Assembly: GCF_036311985.1 (NCBI RefSeq)
Contig: NZ_JAZDCJ010000036.1
DNA length: 64,000 nt
DNA from: JAZDCJ01 sp036311985
Lineage (GTDB): Bacteria > Actinomycetota > Actinomycetes > Actinomycetales > Micrococcaceae
Strand: one strand, 5' to 3'
The translations under genes and the position numbers were made by a program. Below, in pieces: positions 47,818 to 56,761 of the stretch (position 1 is the first letter of the stretch; each line of letters opens with the position of its first letter). The notes beneath the pieces were generated by a model. It saw only the letters and a program-made list of their open reading frames with translations. It had not been told where the DNA came from and made no database searches.

Positions 47818-49716
47818 GTGCAGTTCCACCACCACGGTTACGTTTCCGGCGATCCGCGCATCGAGCCGGCGGCCGGCACCGGCGTCGACCGCCCCGCCGA
47901 GCTCCCGGAGCAGATCGACGTCCTGATCGTGGGCTCCGGCCCCGCCGGAATGCTGGCCGCGGCCCAGCTCGCCCAGTTCCCCTCCGTCACCACGCGGCTC
48001 GTCGAGCGCCGCCCGGGCCGGCTCGCGATCGGCCAGGCGGACGGCATCCAGGCCCGCAGCGTCGAGACGTTCCAGGCGTTCGGCTTCGCCGAGCGCATCA
48101 CCGCGGAGGCGTACCAGATCACGGAGATGGCCTTCTGGAAGCCGGACCCGCGGGACCCGTCGCGGATCGTCCGCTCCGCCCGCGCCCAGGACGATCCCCA
48201 CGGCATCAGCGAATTCCCGCACCTGATCGTGAACCAGGCGCGGGTCCTGGACTACTTCGCGGAGTTCGCCGCCAACTCGCCCGCCCGCATCACGCCCGAC
48301 TACGGCTACGAATTCGTCGGCCTGACGGTCGGCGACGGCGAGTTCCCCGTGGCCGTCACGCTCAAGCACACCGCCGGCGCCCAGGAGGGCGCGGAGCGCA
48401 CGGTGCACGCGAAGTACGTGATCGGCGCGGACGGCGCCCGCAGCCGGGTCCGCTCCTCGATCGGCTGCACCCTGGCGGGCGACGCCGCCAACCACGCGTG
48501 GGGCGTCATGGACGTCGTCGCGTCCACCGATTTCCCGGACATCCGCCTCAAGTGCGCCATCCAGTCCCACGACGGCGGCTCCATCCTGCTGATCCCGCGC
48601 GAGGGCGGGCACCTGTTCCGCATGTACGTGGACCTCGGCGAGGTCCCGGCGGACGACGCCGGCAACGTCCGCAAGACCACGATCGAGCAGATCATCGCGC
48701 AGGCCAACGCCATCCTGTCCCCCTACACCCTCGACGTCCGCAACGTCGCGTGGCACAGCGTCTACGAGGTGGGCCACCGCCTCACGGACCGCTTCGACGA
48801 CGTCCTGCCGGAGGAGCTCGGCGACCGCACGCCGCGCGTGTTCATCACGGGCGACGCGTGCCACACCCACTCGGCGAAGGCCGGCCAGGGCATGAACGTG
48901 TCCATGCAGGACGGCTTCAACATCGCCTGGAAGCTCGGCCACGTGCTGGAGGGGCGCAGCCCCGCCTCGCTGCTGTCCACCTATTCGGCCGAGCGCCAAG
49001 TGGTCGCGAAGAACCTGATCGACTTCGACAAGACGTGGTCCACGATGATGGCCAAGAAGCCGGAGGAGTTCTCCAGCCCCTCGGAGCTGGAGGACTTCTA
49101 CGTCCGGACGGCGGAGTTCCCGGCCGGGTTCATGACGGAGTACACGCCGTCGATGATCGTCGGCGGCGCGGAGCAGCAGGAGCTGGCCGCGGGCTTCCCG
49201 GTGGGCAAGCGCTTCAAGTCCGCCCGCGCCGTGCGGGTGAGCGACACCAACCCGCTGCACCTGGGCCACCAGGCCAAGGCGGACGGGCGCTGGCGCATCT
49301 ACGTCTTCGCCGATCCCGCACTGCCGGGCACGGGCTCCCCCACGGACGCCCTCGGCGAGTGGCTGGCCTCTTCCCCGGAGTCGCCGCTCGCGGCGCAGCC
49401 CGCCGGCGGGGACGACGACGCCTGGTTCGACGCGCGCGTGATCTACCAGCACCCGCACACCGAGATCGACATCAACGCGGTCCCGCGGGCCTTCAAGCCG
49501 GAGGTCGGCCCGTTCCGGCTGACGGACCTGAACAAGGTCTACGGCGTGGACCCCGCCGCGGACATCTTCGACGAGCGGCAGCTGGACCGCGCCGGCGTCG
49601 TGGTGGTGGTCCGCCCGGACCAGTACGTGGCCACCGTCCTGCCGCTGACCGCGACCGGCGAGCTCGGCGCGTTCTTCGCGGGCGTCCGCGGCGAGCGGGC
49701 CACCGCCCAGGCGTAG
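47818..49716 (+). CDS. FAD-dependent aromatic monooxygenase (phenol 2-/3-hydroxybenzoate 4-monooxygenase type)
   Basis: 632 aa starting at GTG with GAGGAC upstream. FAD domain: VLIVGSGPAGMLAAAQLAQ near residue 40, IGADGARSRVR near 203, and FITGDACHTHSAKAGQGMNVSMQDGFNIAWKLG near 343. The C-terminal thioredoxin-like dimerisation domain (about 450-632) ends VVVVRPDQYVATVLPLTA. The MQFHHHGYVSGDPRI start is typical of 3-hydroxybenzoate 4-monooxygenases. It hydroxylates an aromatic ring with NADPH and O2. An IclR gene follows 56 bp downstream. Confidence 0.92.
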   Translation: MQFHHHGYVSGDPRIEPAAGTGVDRPAELPEQIDVLIVGSGPAGMLAAAQLAQFPSVTTRLVERRPGRLAIGQADGIQARSVETFQAFGFAERITAEAYQITEMAFWKPDPRDPSRIVRSARAQDDPHGISEFPHLIVNQARVLDYFAEFAANSPARITPDYGYEFVGLTVGDGEFPVAVTLKHTAGAQEGAERTVHAKYVIGADGARSRVRSSIGCTLAGDAANHAWGVMDVVASTDFPDIRLKCAIQSHDGGSILLIPREGGHLFRMYVDLGEVPADDAGNVRKTTIEQIIAQANAILSPYTLDVRNVAWHSVYEVGHRLTDRFDDVLPEELGDRTPRVFITGDACHTHSAKAGQGMNVSMQDGFNIAWKLGHVLEGRSPASLLSTYSAERQVVAKNLIDFDKTWSTMMAKKPEEFSSPSELEDFYVRTAEFPAGFMTEYTPSMIVGGAEQQELAAGFPVGKRFKSARAVRVSDTNPLHLGHQAKADGRWRIYVFADPALPGTGSPTDALGEWLASSPESPLAAQPAGGDDDAWFDARVIYQHPHTEIDINAVPRAFKPEVGPFRLTDLNKVYGVDPAADIFDERQLDRAGVVVVVRPDQYVATVLPLTATGELGAFFAGVRGERATAQA

Positions 49717-49723
49717 GAGGACC

Positions 49724-49750
49724 CAGGAGGACGACGGCGGACCGCGCGAC
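49724..49750 (-). repeat. GC-rich dispersed repeat, copy 10
   Basis: On the minus strand the core is GTCCGCCGTCGTCCTCC, in the 56-bp gap between the monooxygenase and IclR genes. Confidence 0.5.
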
Positions 49751-49772
49751 AGCCGAGGGGAGGACCGGAAGC

Positions 49773-50573
49773 ATGGCGAATTCGTCGTCCGGGGAATCCG
49801 TCCTCGACCGCATCACCAGGATCCTCGGGGCCTTCGAGGACGGCTCCCCCCTGCTGACCCTCGGCGAGCTCTCCCGCGTGGCCGGACTGCCCGTCAGCAC
49901 GACGCACCGGCTGGCCGGCGAACTGCAGGCGGCCGGATACCTGGAGAGGGACCCGGAGGGACGCTTCGGGATCGGCATCCGGCTGTGGGAGCTCGCCGCC
50001 CGCTCGACCTCCGCCGAGCGGTTCCGCCGCACGGGCCGCCCCGTCCTCGAGGGCGTCCACGCCGCCGTGCGGCAACACGTCTGGCTCTCCGTGCCGCGCT
50101 TCGAGGACTTCACGGTCCTCTACCTCGAGCGGCTGGACCGGCACGGCAGCGCCGTGGACGTGGCCGAGGTCGCCGGCCGGCTCGGCATGCACACGACCTC
50201 CGCCGGGCTCGCCATGCTGGCCCACGCCCCCTGGGAGGTCCAGGAGCGGTTCCTGGCCGGGGAGCTGGAGCGGACGACGCCGGCGACGGAGACCGATCCC
50301 GCGCGGATCCGGGCGCATCTGGCACAGATCCGGGAACGCGGCGTCGTCCGGCTCCCCGGGGTCCTGGTCGAGGAGAACGCGGGATACGCGGCTCCGGTGT
50401 TCGGTCCCGGGAACGAGGTGATCGGGGCGATCACCGTCGTCGTCCCCCTGGCCGAGGACAACCCGCAGCTGGTCCTGCCCGTCCTGATCGCCGGCGCGCG
50501 CTCGCTGTCCCGGTCCATGGGATCCTCGCGCCGGGGCGAGGGGCCGAGGCCCTGGCTCCGCCCCGCCCCCTGA
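49773..50573 (+). CDS. IclR-family transcriptional regulator
   Basis: 266 aa from MANSSSGESVLDRITRILGAF, with a GGGGAGGA site. The N-terminal winged HTH (LLTLGELSRVAGLPVSTTHRLAGELQAAGYLERDPEGRFGIG) is followed by the GAF-like IclR effector domain (RRTGRPVLEGVHAAVRQHVWLSVP, RLGMHTTSAGLAMLAHAPWEV, GYAAPVFGPGNEVIGAITVVVP). It probably controls the upstream monooxygenase and perhaps the following three-gene operon. Confidence 0.93.
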   Translation: MANSSSGESVLDRITRILGAFEDGSPLLTLGELSRVAGLPVSTTHRLAGELQAAGYLERDPEGRFGIGIRLWELAARSTSAERFRRTGRPVLEGVHAAVRQHVWLSVPRFEDFTVLYLERLDRHGSAVDVAEVAGRLGMHTTSAGLAMLAHAPWEVQERFLAGELERTTPATETDPARIRAHLAQIRERGVVRLPGVLVEENAGYAAPVFGPGNEVIGAITVVVPLAEDNPQLVLPVLIAGARSLSRSMGSSRRGEGPRPWLRPAP

Positions 50574-50677
50574 ACCTCGCGGAGATCACCTCTTCCGTTC
50601 AATGGAACGCCTGTCCAAGCCCGAGCCGGGGGCTCCTACCGTGGAAGCCACACCACCCGGCTCCCGAGAGGCAACCC

Positions 50678-51916
50678 GTGAACCAGCAGCACCCCGGCCG
50701 CGCGCTCCGCGTCGGCATCGCCGGCTGCGGCAAGATCAGCCGCAACCACCTCCAGGCCTTCGCCGAACTCGACTCCGTGGAGGTCGTCGGGGTCTGCGAC
50801 ATCGACCTCGGCCGGGCCGAGTCCACCGCCGCGGAGTGGGGCGTACCCGCGGCCGTCCGCTCCCTCGACGAGCTGCTCGGCCTCGGGCTCGACCTCGTCT
50901 CCGTCTGCACGCCGCACCCGGCCCACGAGGAAGCCGTCCTCGCGGCGGCGGCCGCGGGAACGCACGTGTTGTGCGAGAAGCCGATCGCCGTCGACCTGGC
51001 CTCCGCCGAGCGCATGGTCCGGGCCTGCGACGCCGCCGGCGTCCGGCTCGGCGTCCTGTTCCAGCGCCGGTTCTGGCCAGCGTCCCAGCGCGTGCGCGCC
51101 GCGATCGACGACGGCACCCTGGGCACACCCGTGCTCGGGCACGCGTCCGTGCTGCTGCACCGGGACCCGGAGTACTACTCGACGGACGCGTGGCGCGGCA
51201 CCTGGGCCACGGACGGTGGAGGGGTCCTCATGACGCAGGCCGTGCACTACATCGACCTCCTCCAGTGGTACCTGGGCGACGTCGCCGAGGTCCACGGCGC
51301 CGTCAACACCTTCAAGCACGGGGCGGACATCGAGGTGGAGGACTCGGCCAGCGCCGTCATCACGTTCACCTCCGGCGCCCTGGCCACGCTCTCGGCCTCG
51401 ACCGCCGCCTCGCCGGCGCTCGGGGCGCAGGTCCGGATCACCGGTTCGACTGGGGCGACGGTCGAGCTCACCGAGTTCCCGGAAGGCAGCGCGGGGCGCG
51501 TCACCCTCCACGCCGCCGACGGCGTGGTCGGTTCCTCCCCCGCGCATCCGGCCGGAGCCGAGCCGAACGCCGGGCTGTCCGCGATCCATGCCGGGCTGGC
51601 TCCGTACCATGCCGCCCAGATCCGCGAGTTCGTGGACGCCGTCTCGCGCGGCGACGACCCCGCCGTCACCGGTCGCGACGCCGTCAACGCCCTGCGCATC
51701 CTGCTGGCCGTCTACGAGTCCGCGCGTACCGGGGCGCCGGTCCGCTTCGCCCCGTTCCCGTCGGACGGGCCGGTCGCCCCGACCCAGGTCACCGCTCATG
51801 TCGCCACCGTCGCGGCCGCGAACGTCGCCGAGGGCGGCGAAGACCCGGCCCCGACGCCCGGCACGGCGGCCCCCGCGCCGCCGACCGCCGTCGTCCACTC
51901 CGGGGGAACTCCGTGA
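50678..51916 (+). CDS. Gfo/Idh/MocA family NAD(P)-dependent oxidoreductase
   Basis: 412 aa from GTG, GAGAGG before it. Rossmann motif VGIAGCGKISRNHLQAFAEL and the family's catalytic EKP (GTHVLCEKPIAVDLASAERM). C-domain: ATDGGGVLMTQAVHYIDLLQWYLGDVAEV. The tail after about residue 370 is Pro/Ala/Thr-rich and probably disordered. TACCGT at 50636-50641 may be its -10. It overlaps the next gene by GTGA. The family oxidises or reduces sugar-like or cyclitol substrates. Confidence 0.92.
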   Translation: MNQQHPGRALRVGIAGCGKISRNHLQAFAELDSVEVVGVCDIDLGRAESTAAEWGVPAAVRSLDELLGLGLDLVSVCTPHPAHEEAVLAAAAAGTHVLCEKPIAVDLASAERMVRACDAAGVRLGVLFQRRFWPASQRVRAAIDDGTLGTPVLGHASVLLHRDPEYYSTDAWRGTWATDGGGVLMTQAVHYIDLLQWYLGDVAEVHGAVNTFKHGADIEVEDSASAVITFTSGALATLSASTAASPALGAQVRITGSTGATVELTEFPEGSAGRVTLHAADGVVGSSPAHPAGAEPNAGLSAIHAGLAPYHAAQIREFVDAVSRGDDPAVTGRDAVNALRILLAVYESARTGAPVRFAPFPSDGPVAPTQVTAHVATVAAANVAEGGEDPAPTPGTAAPAPPTAVVHSGGTP

Positions 51917-52785
51917 TCCCGTTCCCCGCCGGCGGCTCCCGGCCCGCGCTGGGGCTCGCCCAGCTCTCGCTCGGCGGCACCGCGCCGCCGGACCTCGTCC
52001 GGCTCGCGGCCGACGCCGGATTCGACTTCATCGGCGCCCGCGTCCGTCCCGTCACCGCCGCCGAGCGGGCCTACGAGATGCAGCCCGGATCCCCGCTGTT
52101 CGCCGAGACGCTGGCCCGGATGCGGGACACCGGGGTCACGGTCCGCGACATCGAGTTCCTGCTCCTGGACGGCAGCGAGCAGCGGGAGGCGTGGCTGCGG
52201 ATGATGGAGGCCGGCGCGGCCCTCGGTGCCACCGGGCTCACGGTCGCCGCGAGCGATCCGGACCGCTCCCGCCTCGCCGAGAACCTGGCCCGGATGGCCG
52301 CGGACGGACGCGACCACGGGATCACGCCCATGCTCGAGCCGATCTCCTACCAGGCGGTGCACTCGATCCCCGACGCCGCGGAGCTGGCCCGCGCGGCCGG
52401 ATGCCGGATCGTCGTGGACACGCTGCATTTCCGGCGCTTCGGCGGCACGCTCGACGAACTGCGCGAGCATGCGGATCTGGTCCCCCTGCTCCAGATCTGC
52501 GACGGTCCCGCCGTGCGCCCCGCCGACCGCGACGGGCTCGTGACGGAATCCCGCTCCGAGCGCGGGGTCCCGGGGCTGGGCGGCTTCCGGATCGAGGAGA
52601 TCGTCGCGGCGCTGCCCGCGGGCGTGCCGGTGAGCGTCGAGACGCCGTCGGATGCGACCGTGGCGCGCGTCGGCGAGGCCGCGTGGGTCCGGACGCTCCG
52701 GGACGCGGCCGAACGGGTCCTCGAGGCAGCGGACGCGCTGCGCGCCTCCACACCCGACCACCACACCACGGAGCCCACCCGATGA
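51913..52785 (+). CDS. TIM-barrel sugar phosphate isomerase/epimerase (AP_endonuc_2 fold)
   Basis: 290 aa, GTG overlapping the preceding stop. The xylose-isomerase-like barrel is visible as LGLAQLSLGGTAPPDLVRLAADAGFDFIGARV, AGAALGATGLTVAAS, GITPMLEPISYQAVHSI and GCRIVVDTLHFRRFGG, with candidate metal ligands Glu (MLEP), Asp (VVDTLHF), His and Glu (VSVETPSD). With an adjacent Gfo/Idh enzyme it suggests degradation of a cyclic polyol or shikimate-like compound; that is inference. Confidence 0.88.
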   Translation: MIPFPAGGSRPALGLAQLSLGGTAPPDLVRLAADAGFDFIGARVRPVTAAERAYEMQPGSPLFAETLARMRDTGVTVRDIEFLLLDGSEQREAWLRMMEAGAALGATGLTVAASDPDRSRLAENLARMAADGRDHGITPMLEPISYQAVHSIPDAAELARAAGCRIVVDTLHFRRFGGTLDELREHADLVPLLQICDGPAVRPADRDGLVTESRSERGVPGLGGFRIEEIVAALPAGVPVSVETPSDATVARVGEAAWVRTLRDAAERVLEAADALRASTPDHHTTEPTR

Positions 52786-54617
52786 GCGATGTCCCCGCCT
52801 CGCCGACCCCCGACGCCGGTTCCGGCTCGACCTCCGACGCCGGCCCCGACGTCGGTTCCGACACCGGTCCCGTCACCCGTCCCGAGGGCCAGGACGTCGA
52901 CGTCCTGGTGGTCGGTTCCGGGGCCGGAGGGCTGTCCGCCGCCGTCACCGCCGCCTACCACGGGCTGAAGGTGCTCGTGGTGGAGAAGGCCGAGGTCTGC
53001 GGCGGCGCCACCTCCTGGTCCGGCGGCTGGGCGTGGACCCCCGGCAACCCGCTGGCGAAGGCCGACGGCGTCGACGAGGACCGCGAGGAGTTCCGCACCT
53101 ACCTGCGCCACCGGCTGGGCAAGGAGTACGACGCCGAGCGCGTCGACGCGTTCCTCGAGGCCGTCCCGCACATGGTCGGCTTCTTCCACGGCAAGACCTC
53201 GCTGCAGTTCACGCCGGGCGCGAAGATCCGGGACATCTACGGCAACACCCCGGGCGCCGGCACCGGCCACCGCTCCGTGGGCCCCGCCCCGTTCAACGCC
53301 CGCTCCATCCGCCCGGAGCTGCGCGCCAGGATGCGCCACCAGCTCTACGAGACCTCGTTCCTGGGCATGGGGATCATGGCGGGGCCGGACCTGACGAAGT
53401 TCCTCTCCGCCTCCCGCGGCAGCATCCCGGGCCTGATCCACGCGGCCAAGCGCTTCCTGCCGCACCTGTTCGACCTGGCCGTGCACCGGCGCAACATGCA
53501 GCTCGTCAACGGGACCGCGCTGACCGGGCGCCTCATGAAGTCCGCCGACGATCTCGGGGTGGAGATCCGCGTCTCCACCCCGGCGCTCCGGCTCCTCACG
53601 GACGCGGACGGCCGCGTCGTCGGGGCCGAGGTCGAGGGGCCCTCCGGGCGGTCCCGGATCAACGCGGCGCGCGGCGTGGTGCTGGCCACGGGCGGGTTCC
53701 CCCAGGACGCCGAACGCCGCCGCGAGCTGTTCCCCCACACGCCCACCGGGCGGGAACACTGGACGCTCGCCCCGCGGGAGGCCAGCGGCGACGGCCTGGA
53801 CCTGGCTCTGGCGGCAGGGGGCCGCTTCAAGACGGACGTGGCCTCGCCGGCCGCGTGGTGCCCGGTCTCCCTGGTGCCGCATGCCAACGGCCGCCAAGGG
53901 ACCTTCCCGCACATCATGGACCGTGCGAAGCCCGGCTCCCTCGGCGTGCGCCGGGACGGGAAGCGCTTCGTGAACGAGGCCAACGGCTACCACGACTACG
54001 TGGACGCGCTGCTGAAGGCCACCCCGGACGGCGAGCCGGCGGAGTCGTGGCAGATCGCCGACGCCCGGTTCGTCCGCAAGTATCCGCTGGGGATGGCCAA
54101 GCCGCGCCCCGTGCCGCTGTGGCCGTACGTGCGCTCGGGCTACCTCAAGACCGGCCGGACGCTCGAGGAGCTGGCCGCGGCGTGCGGCATCGATCCGGCC
54201 GGGCTGCGCGGCACCGTGGAGCGGTTCAACGCCAACGCCCGGCGGGGCGAGGACCCGGACTTCGGGCGCGGGGAGACGGAGTTCAACCGCTACGGCGGGG
54301 ACCCGGGGAACGGCCCGAACCCCTCGCTCGCCCCGATCGAGAAGGGCCCGTTCTACGCGGTGAAGGTGGTCCCCGGCAGCTTCGGCACCTTCGCCGGGAT
54401 CGACGTCGACGCCCGGGCCCGCGTGCTCGACGCGCAGGGCCGGCCGATCCGCGGCCTCTACGCCGCGGGCAACGACCAGGCCTCCGTCATGGGCGGGCAC
54501 TACCCCGCCGGCGGCATCAACCTGGGCCCGGCGCTCGCCTTCGGCTACGTCGCGGGGCGGGACCTCGCCGGTGCCACGGACTACGAGGACGACGCCGGGG
54601 CCGCCGTCCGCCGCTGA
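52782..54617 (+). CDS. FAD-binding dehydrogenase (fumarate reductase / KstD-like flavoprotein)
   Basis: 611 aa, ATG overlapping the preceding stop. An N-terminal Ser/Gly/Asp-rich stretch (about 1-35) made of short DAG/SG-type repeats precedes the FAD motif VDVLVVGSGAGGLSAAVTAAYHGLKVLVVEKAEVCGGATSWSGGWAW. The C-terminal signature is LYAAGNDQASVMGGHYPAGGINLGPALAFGYVAG. The combination resembles 3-oxosteroid 1-dehydrogenase/fumarate reductase flavoproteins; the substrate is unknown. It is the last gene of the coupled trio. Confidence 0.9.
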   Translation: MSDVPASPTPDAGSGSTSDAGPDVGSDTGPVTRPEGQDVDVLVVGSGAGGLSAAVTAAYHGLKVLVVEKAEVCGGATSWSGGWAWTPGNPLAKADGVDEDREEFRTYLRHRLGKEYDAERVDAFLEAVPHMVGFFHGKTSLQFTPGAKIRDIYGNTPGAGTGHRSVGPAPFNARSIRPELRARMRHQLYETSFLGMGIMAGPDLTKFLSASRGSIPGLIHAAKRFLPHLFDLAVHRRNMQLVNGTALTGRLMKSADDLGVEIRVSTPALRLLTDADGRVVGAEVEGPSGRSRINAARGVVLATGGFPQDAERRRELFPHTPTGREHWTLAPREASGDGLDLALAAGGRFKTDVASPAAWCPVSLVPHANGRQGTFPHIMDRAKPGSLGVRRDGKRFVNEANGYHDYVDALLKATPDGEPAESWQIADARFVRKYPLGMAKPRPVPLWPYVRSGYLKTGRTLEELAAACGIDPAGLRGTVERFNANARRGEDPDFGRGETEFNRYGGDPGNGPNPSLAPIEKGPFYAVKVVPGSFGTFAGIDVDARARVLDAQGRPIRGLYAAGNDQASVMGGHYPAGGINLGPALAFGYVAGRDLAGATDYEDDAGAAVRR

Positions 54618-54641
54618 CGCGCCTCGCGCACGGCGCCCCTT

Positions 54642-54657
54642 CCCGGCACGTGCCGGG
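54642..54657. terminator. Palindrome between convergent genes
   Basis: CCCGGCACGTGCCGGG, a perfect 16-bp palindrome 25 bp after the flavoprotein stop and 50 bp before the aldo/keto reductase stop. It may act as a two-way terminator; no T-tract is visible. Confidence 0.4.
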
Positions 54658-54673
54658 GGTGACCGCGCGGCCC

Positions 54674-54700
54674 GGGCCCCGCCGTCGTCCTCCGTCCCGC
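54674..54700 (+). repeat. GC-rich dispersed repeat, copy 8
   Basis: GGGCCCCGCCGTCGTCCTCC, in the convergent gap just behind the palindrome. Confidence 0.6.
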
Positions 54701-54706
54701 GGTTCC

Positions 54707-55693
54707 CTACAGGCCCACCATCCTCATCCCGGAGGCGTCGTAGCGCTCCCCCGCGACGCCGACGGTGTCGACGAGCGCGTCGAGCGAGGCGACGTCGTCC
54801 GCGGAGAGGCGCAGCGACGCGGCGCCGGCGTTCTCGTCGATCCGGGAGCGCCGGCGCGTGCCCGGGATGGGGACGATGAAGGGGCGCTGGGCGAGCAACC
54901 ACGCGAGGGCCACTTGCGCGGGCTGCGCGCCGAGCCCGTCGGCGAGCGCGCGGACGTGGTCGATGAGCGCCTGGTTGGCGGCGAGGTTCTCCGCCTCGAA
55001 GCGGGGCACGCGTCCGCGGATCTCGCCGGCCCCGAACACGGCGTCGGCGGCGACGGTCCCGGTGAAGAAGCCCTTGCCGAGCGGGCTGAAGGGCACGAAA
55101 CCGATCCCGAGCTCCCCGCACGCCTGCAGCACGCCGCGCTCCGGGTCCCGCGTCCAGAGCGAGTACTCGCTTTGGACCGCGGTCACGGGGAAGACGGCGT
55201 GGGCGCGGCGGATGGTCGCGGGCCCGGCCTCGGAGAGCCCGAAGTGCTTGACCTTGCCCTCGGCCACGAGCTCGCCCACGGCCCCGGCGACGTCCTCGAT
55301 GGGCACGTCCGGGTCCACGCGGTGCTGGTAGAAGAGGTCGATCGCCTCGACGCCGAGCCGCTGCAGGGAGCCCTCGGCGACGCGGCGGATCTGCTCGGGC
55401 CGGGAGTCGGTGCCGCGCATCTGCCCGTCGACGATGTCCCAACCGAACTTGGTGGCGACCACGACCTGCTCGCGGAGCGGGGCGATCGCCTCGCCCACGA
55501 GCTCCTCGTTGACGTAGGGCCCGTAGACCTCGGCGGTGTCGATGAACGTCACGCCCTGCTCCACGGCGTGGCGGAGCACGCCGATCATGTCCTGCCGGTC
55601 CCCGGGGTTGGGGCCGTAGGACATCGACATGCCCATGGCCCCGAGGCCGATCGCGGAGACCCGCAGTCCTTGTCCAAGCGTCCTGGTGTGCAT
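54707..55693 (-). CDS. Aldo/keto reductase
   Basis: 328 aa. Catalytic residues are visible: Asp and Tyr in FIDTAEVYGPYVNEELVG, Lys in VVVATKFGW, and His in DLFYQHRVDPDVPIEDVAG. MHTRTLGQGLRVSAIGLGAMGMSMSYG and IPGTRRRSRIDENAGAASLRLS match the YakC/IolS-like group. NADPH-dependent reductase with broad carbonyl specificity. Confidence 0.93.
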   Translation of the reverse strand: MHTRTLGQGLRVSAIGLGAMGMSMSYGPNPGDRQDMIGVLRHAVEQGVTFIDTAEVYGPYVNEELVGEAIAPLREQVVVATKFGWDIVDGQMRGTDSRPEQIRRVAEGSLQRLGVEAIDLFYQHRVDPDVPIEDVAGAVGELVAEGKVKHFGLSEAGPATIRRAHAVFPVTAVQSEYSLWTRDPERGVLQACGELGIGFVPFSPLGKGFFTGTVAADAVFGAGEIRGRVPRFEAENLAANQALIDHVRALADGLGAQPAQVALAWLLAQRPFIVPIPGTRRRSRIDENAGAASLRLSADDVASLDALVDTVGVAGERYDASGMRMVGL

Positions 55694-55807
55694 GGTGGTT
55701 CCTTCCGTCGGTTCGCCGGACCGGGCCGGCGGCTGCCTCCAGTCAACGCCGGCCGCGGTCCCCGCGGGAGTCCCTGCCGTCCCGGGTACCGGCAGGGCCC
55801 CTCTGGG

Positions 55808-55832
55808 CGAGGACGACGGCGGAGCCCGGCTC
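55808..55832 (-). repeat. GC-rich dispersed repeat, copy 9
   Basis: On the minus strand CCGGGCTCCGCCGTCGTCCT, in the divergent spacer before the membrane-protein gene. It is close in sequence to copy 8. Confidence 0.5.
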
Positions 55833-55895
55833 CGCGGTCCCGCCCGCCTCGGCTGCGTCTCTGGTCAGCCCGGGGTTTCGGGCGGACAATCGAGC

Positions 55896-56729
55896 ATGGC
55901 AACCTCTTCAGAGACGCATCAGGCCCGGGACACCCTGCGGTACCTGCGCCTCATGCTCCTCGTGGTCCCGCTCCTGCTGCTCGTCGCGATCGCCGTCTAC
56001 GCCTGGTGGACGGGGACCATCGAGGAGTCCATCAGCTCCTACTACCTGGGCCCCGCCCGGGACCTGTTCGTGGCGATGCTCGTGGCCACGGGCGTCCTGC
56101 TCGTGGTCTACAAGGGGTCTTCGCCGCTGGAGGACTACGCCCTGAACTTCGCCGGCTTCTACGCCATGTTCGTGGCCTTCGTCCCCACGCGGCTCGGCGA
56201 GACGCTCGGCGGGCTCGAGCCGGACGAGCGCTTGGAACTGATCCGCTCCATCCAGGTCGCCGTCGTGGCTGTACTCGTGGTCGCCGCGGTCTTCGCCTGG
56301 CTCGATTTCCGGACCACGGGCTGGGCGCCGGCACGTCTCCTGAGGGATCCGTGGACGCGGATCCTGACGATCGCCAGCTTCGTGTTCCTGGCGGGATTCG
56401 TGGTGCTGCTTCTCTGGCGGACGGTGGAGGGCAACGAGTTCGCCGGCGTGCACTTGGCGGCGACCCTGCTGCTCATCGCCAGCATGGGGGTGGCCATCGC
56501 GAGCCACTTGGGGCCCGGCCCGCTGAGCGCCGTGGACACGAGCGGCGGCCGGCGGCGCAGCTATGCCGTGCTGCTGACGATCATGGTCCTCGGCATCCCG
56601 GCGGTGCTCATCCTGACGGCGTTGGGCCTGAAGCAGGCCGTGTTCGTGGTGGAGTGGATCGAGATCGGCGTGTTCACGACCTTCTGGTTCCTCGAGACGC
56701 GGCGCACGTGGCATGAGGGCGTCGCCTGA
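55896..56729 (+). CDS. Hypothetical integral membrane protein
   Basis: 277 aa. About seven membrane segments: LMLLVVPLLLLVAIAVYAWW, DLFVAMLVATGVLLVVYKG, LNFAGFYAMFVAFVP, VAVVAVLVVAAVFAWL, ILTIASFVFLAGFVVLLLW, LAATLLLIASMGVAIA and AVLLTIMVLGIPAVLIL. The loop IEESISSYYLGPARDLFVAML is reminiscent of bacterial DUF998/Frag1-type membrane proteins, but I cannot assign a family. No good ribosome site; the upstream GGACAATCGAGC is weak. Confidence 0.8.
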   Translation: MATSSETHQARDTLRYLRLMLLVVPLLLLVAIAVYAWWTGTIEESISSYYLGPARDLFVAMLVATGVLLVVYKGSSPLEDYALNFAGFYAMFVAFVPTRLGETLGGLEPDERLELIRSIQVAVVAVLVVAAVFAWLDFRTTGWAPARLLRDPWTRILTIASFVFLAGFVVLLLWRTVEGNEFAGVHLAATLLLIASMGVAIASHLGPGPLSAVDTSGGRRRSYAVLLTIMVLGIPAVLILTALGLKQAVFVVEWIEIGVFTTFWFLETRRTWHEGVA

Positions 56730-56761
56730 GCGGCGGTAGTGCGCGGTCGGCTCCGGTCGCG

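Noticed and set aside
52347..55442. 1031-codon minus-strand frame, and the long plus-strand frame 52652-56716
   Set aside because: Both cover the flavoprotein and aldo/keto reductase genes in wrong frames, a usual effect of very high GC where stop codons are rare.
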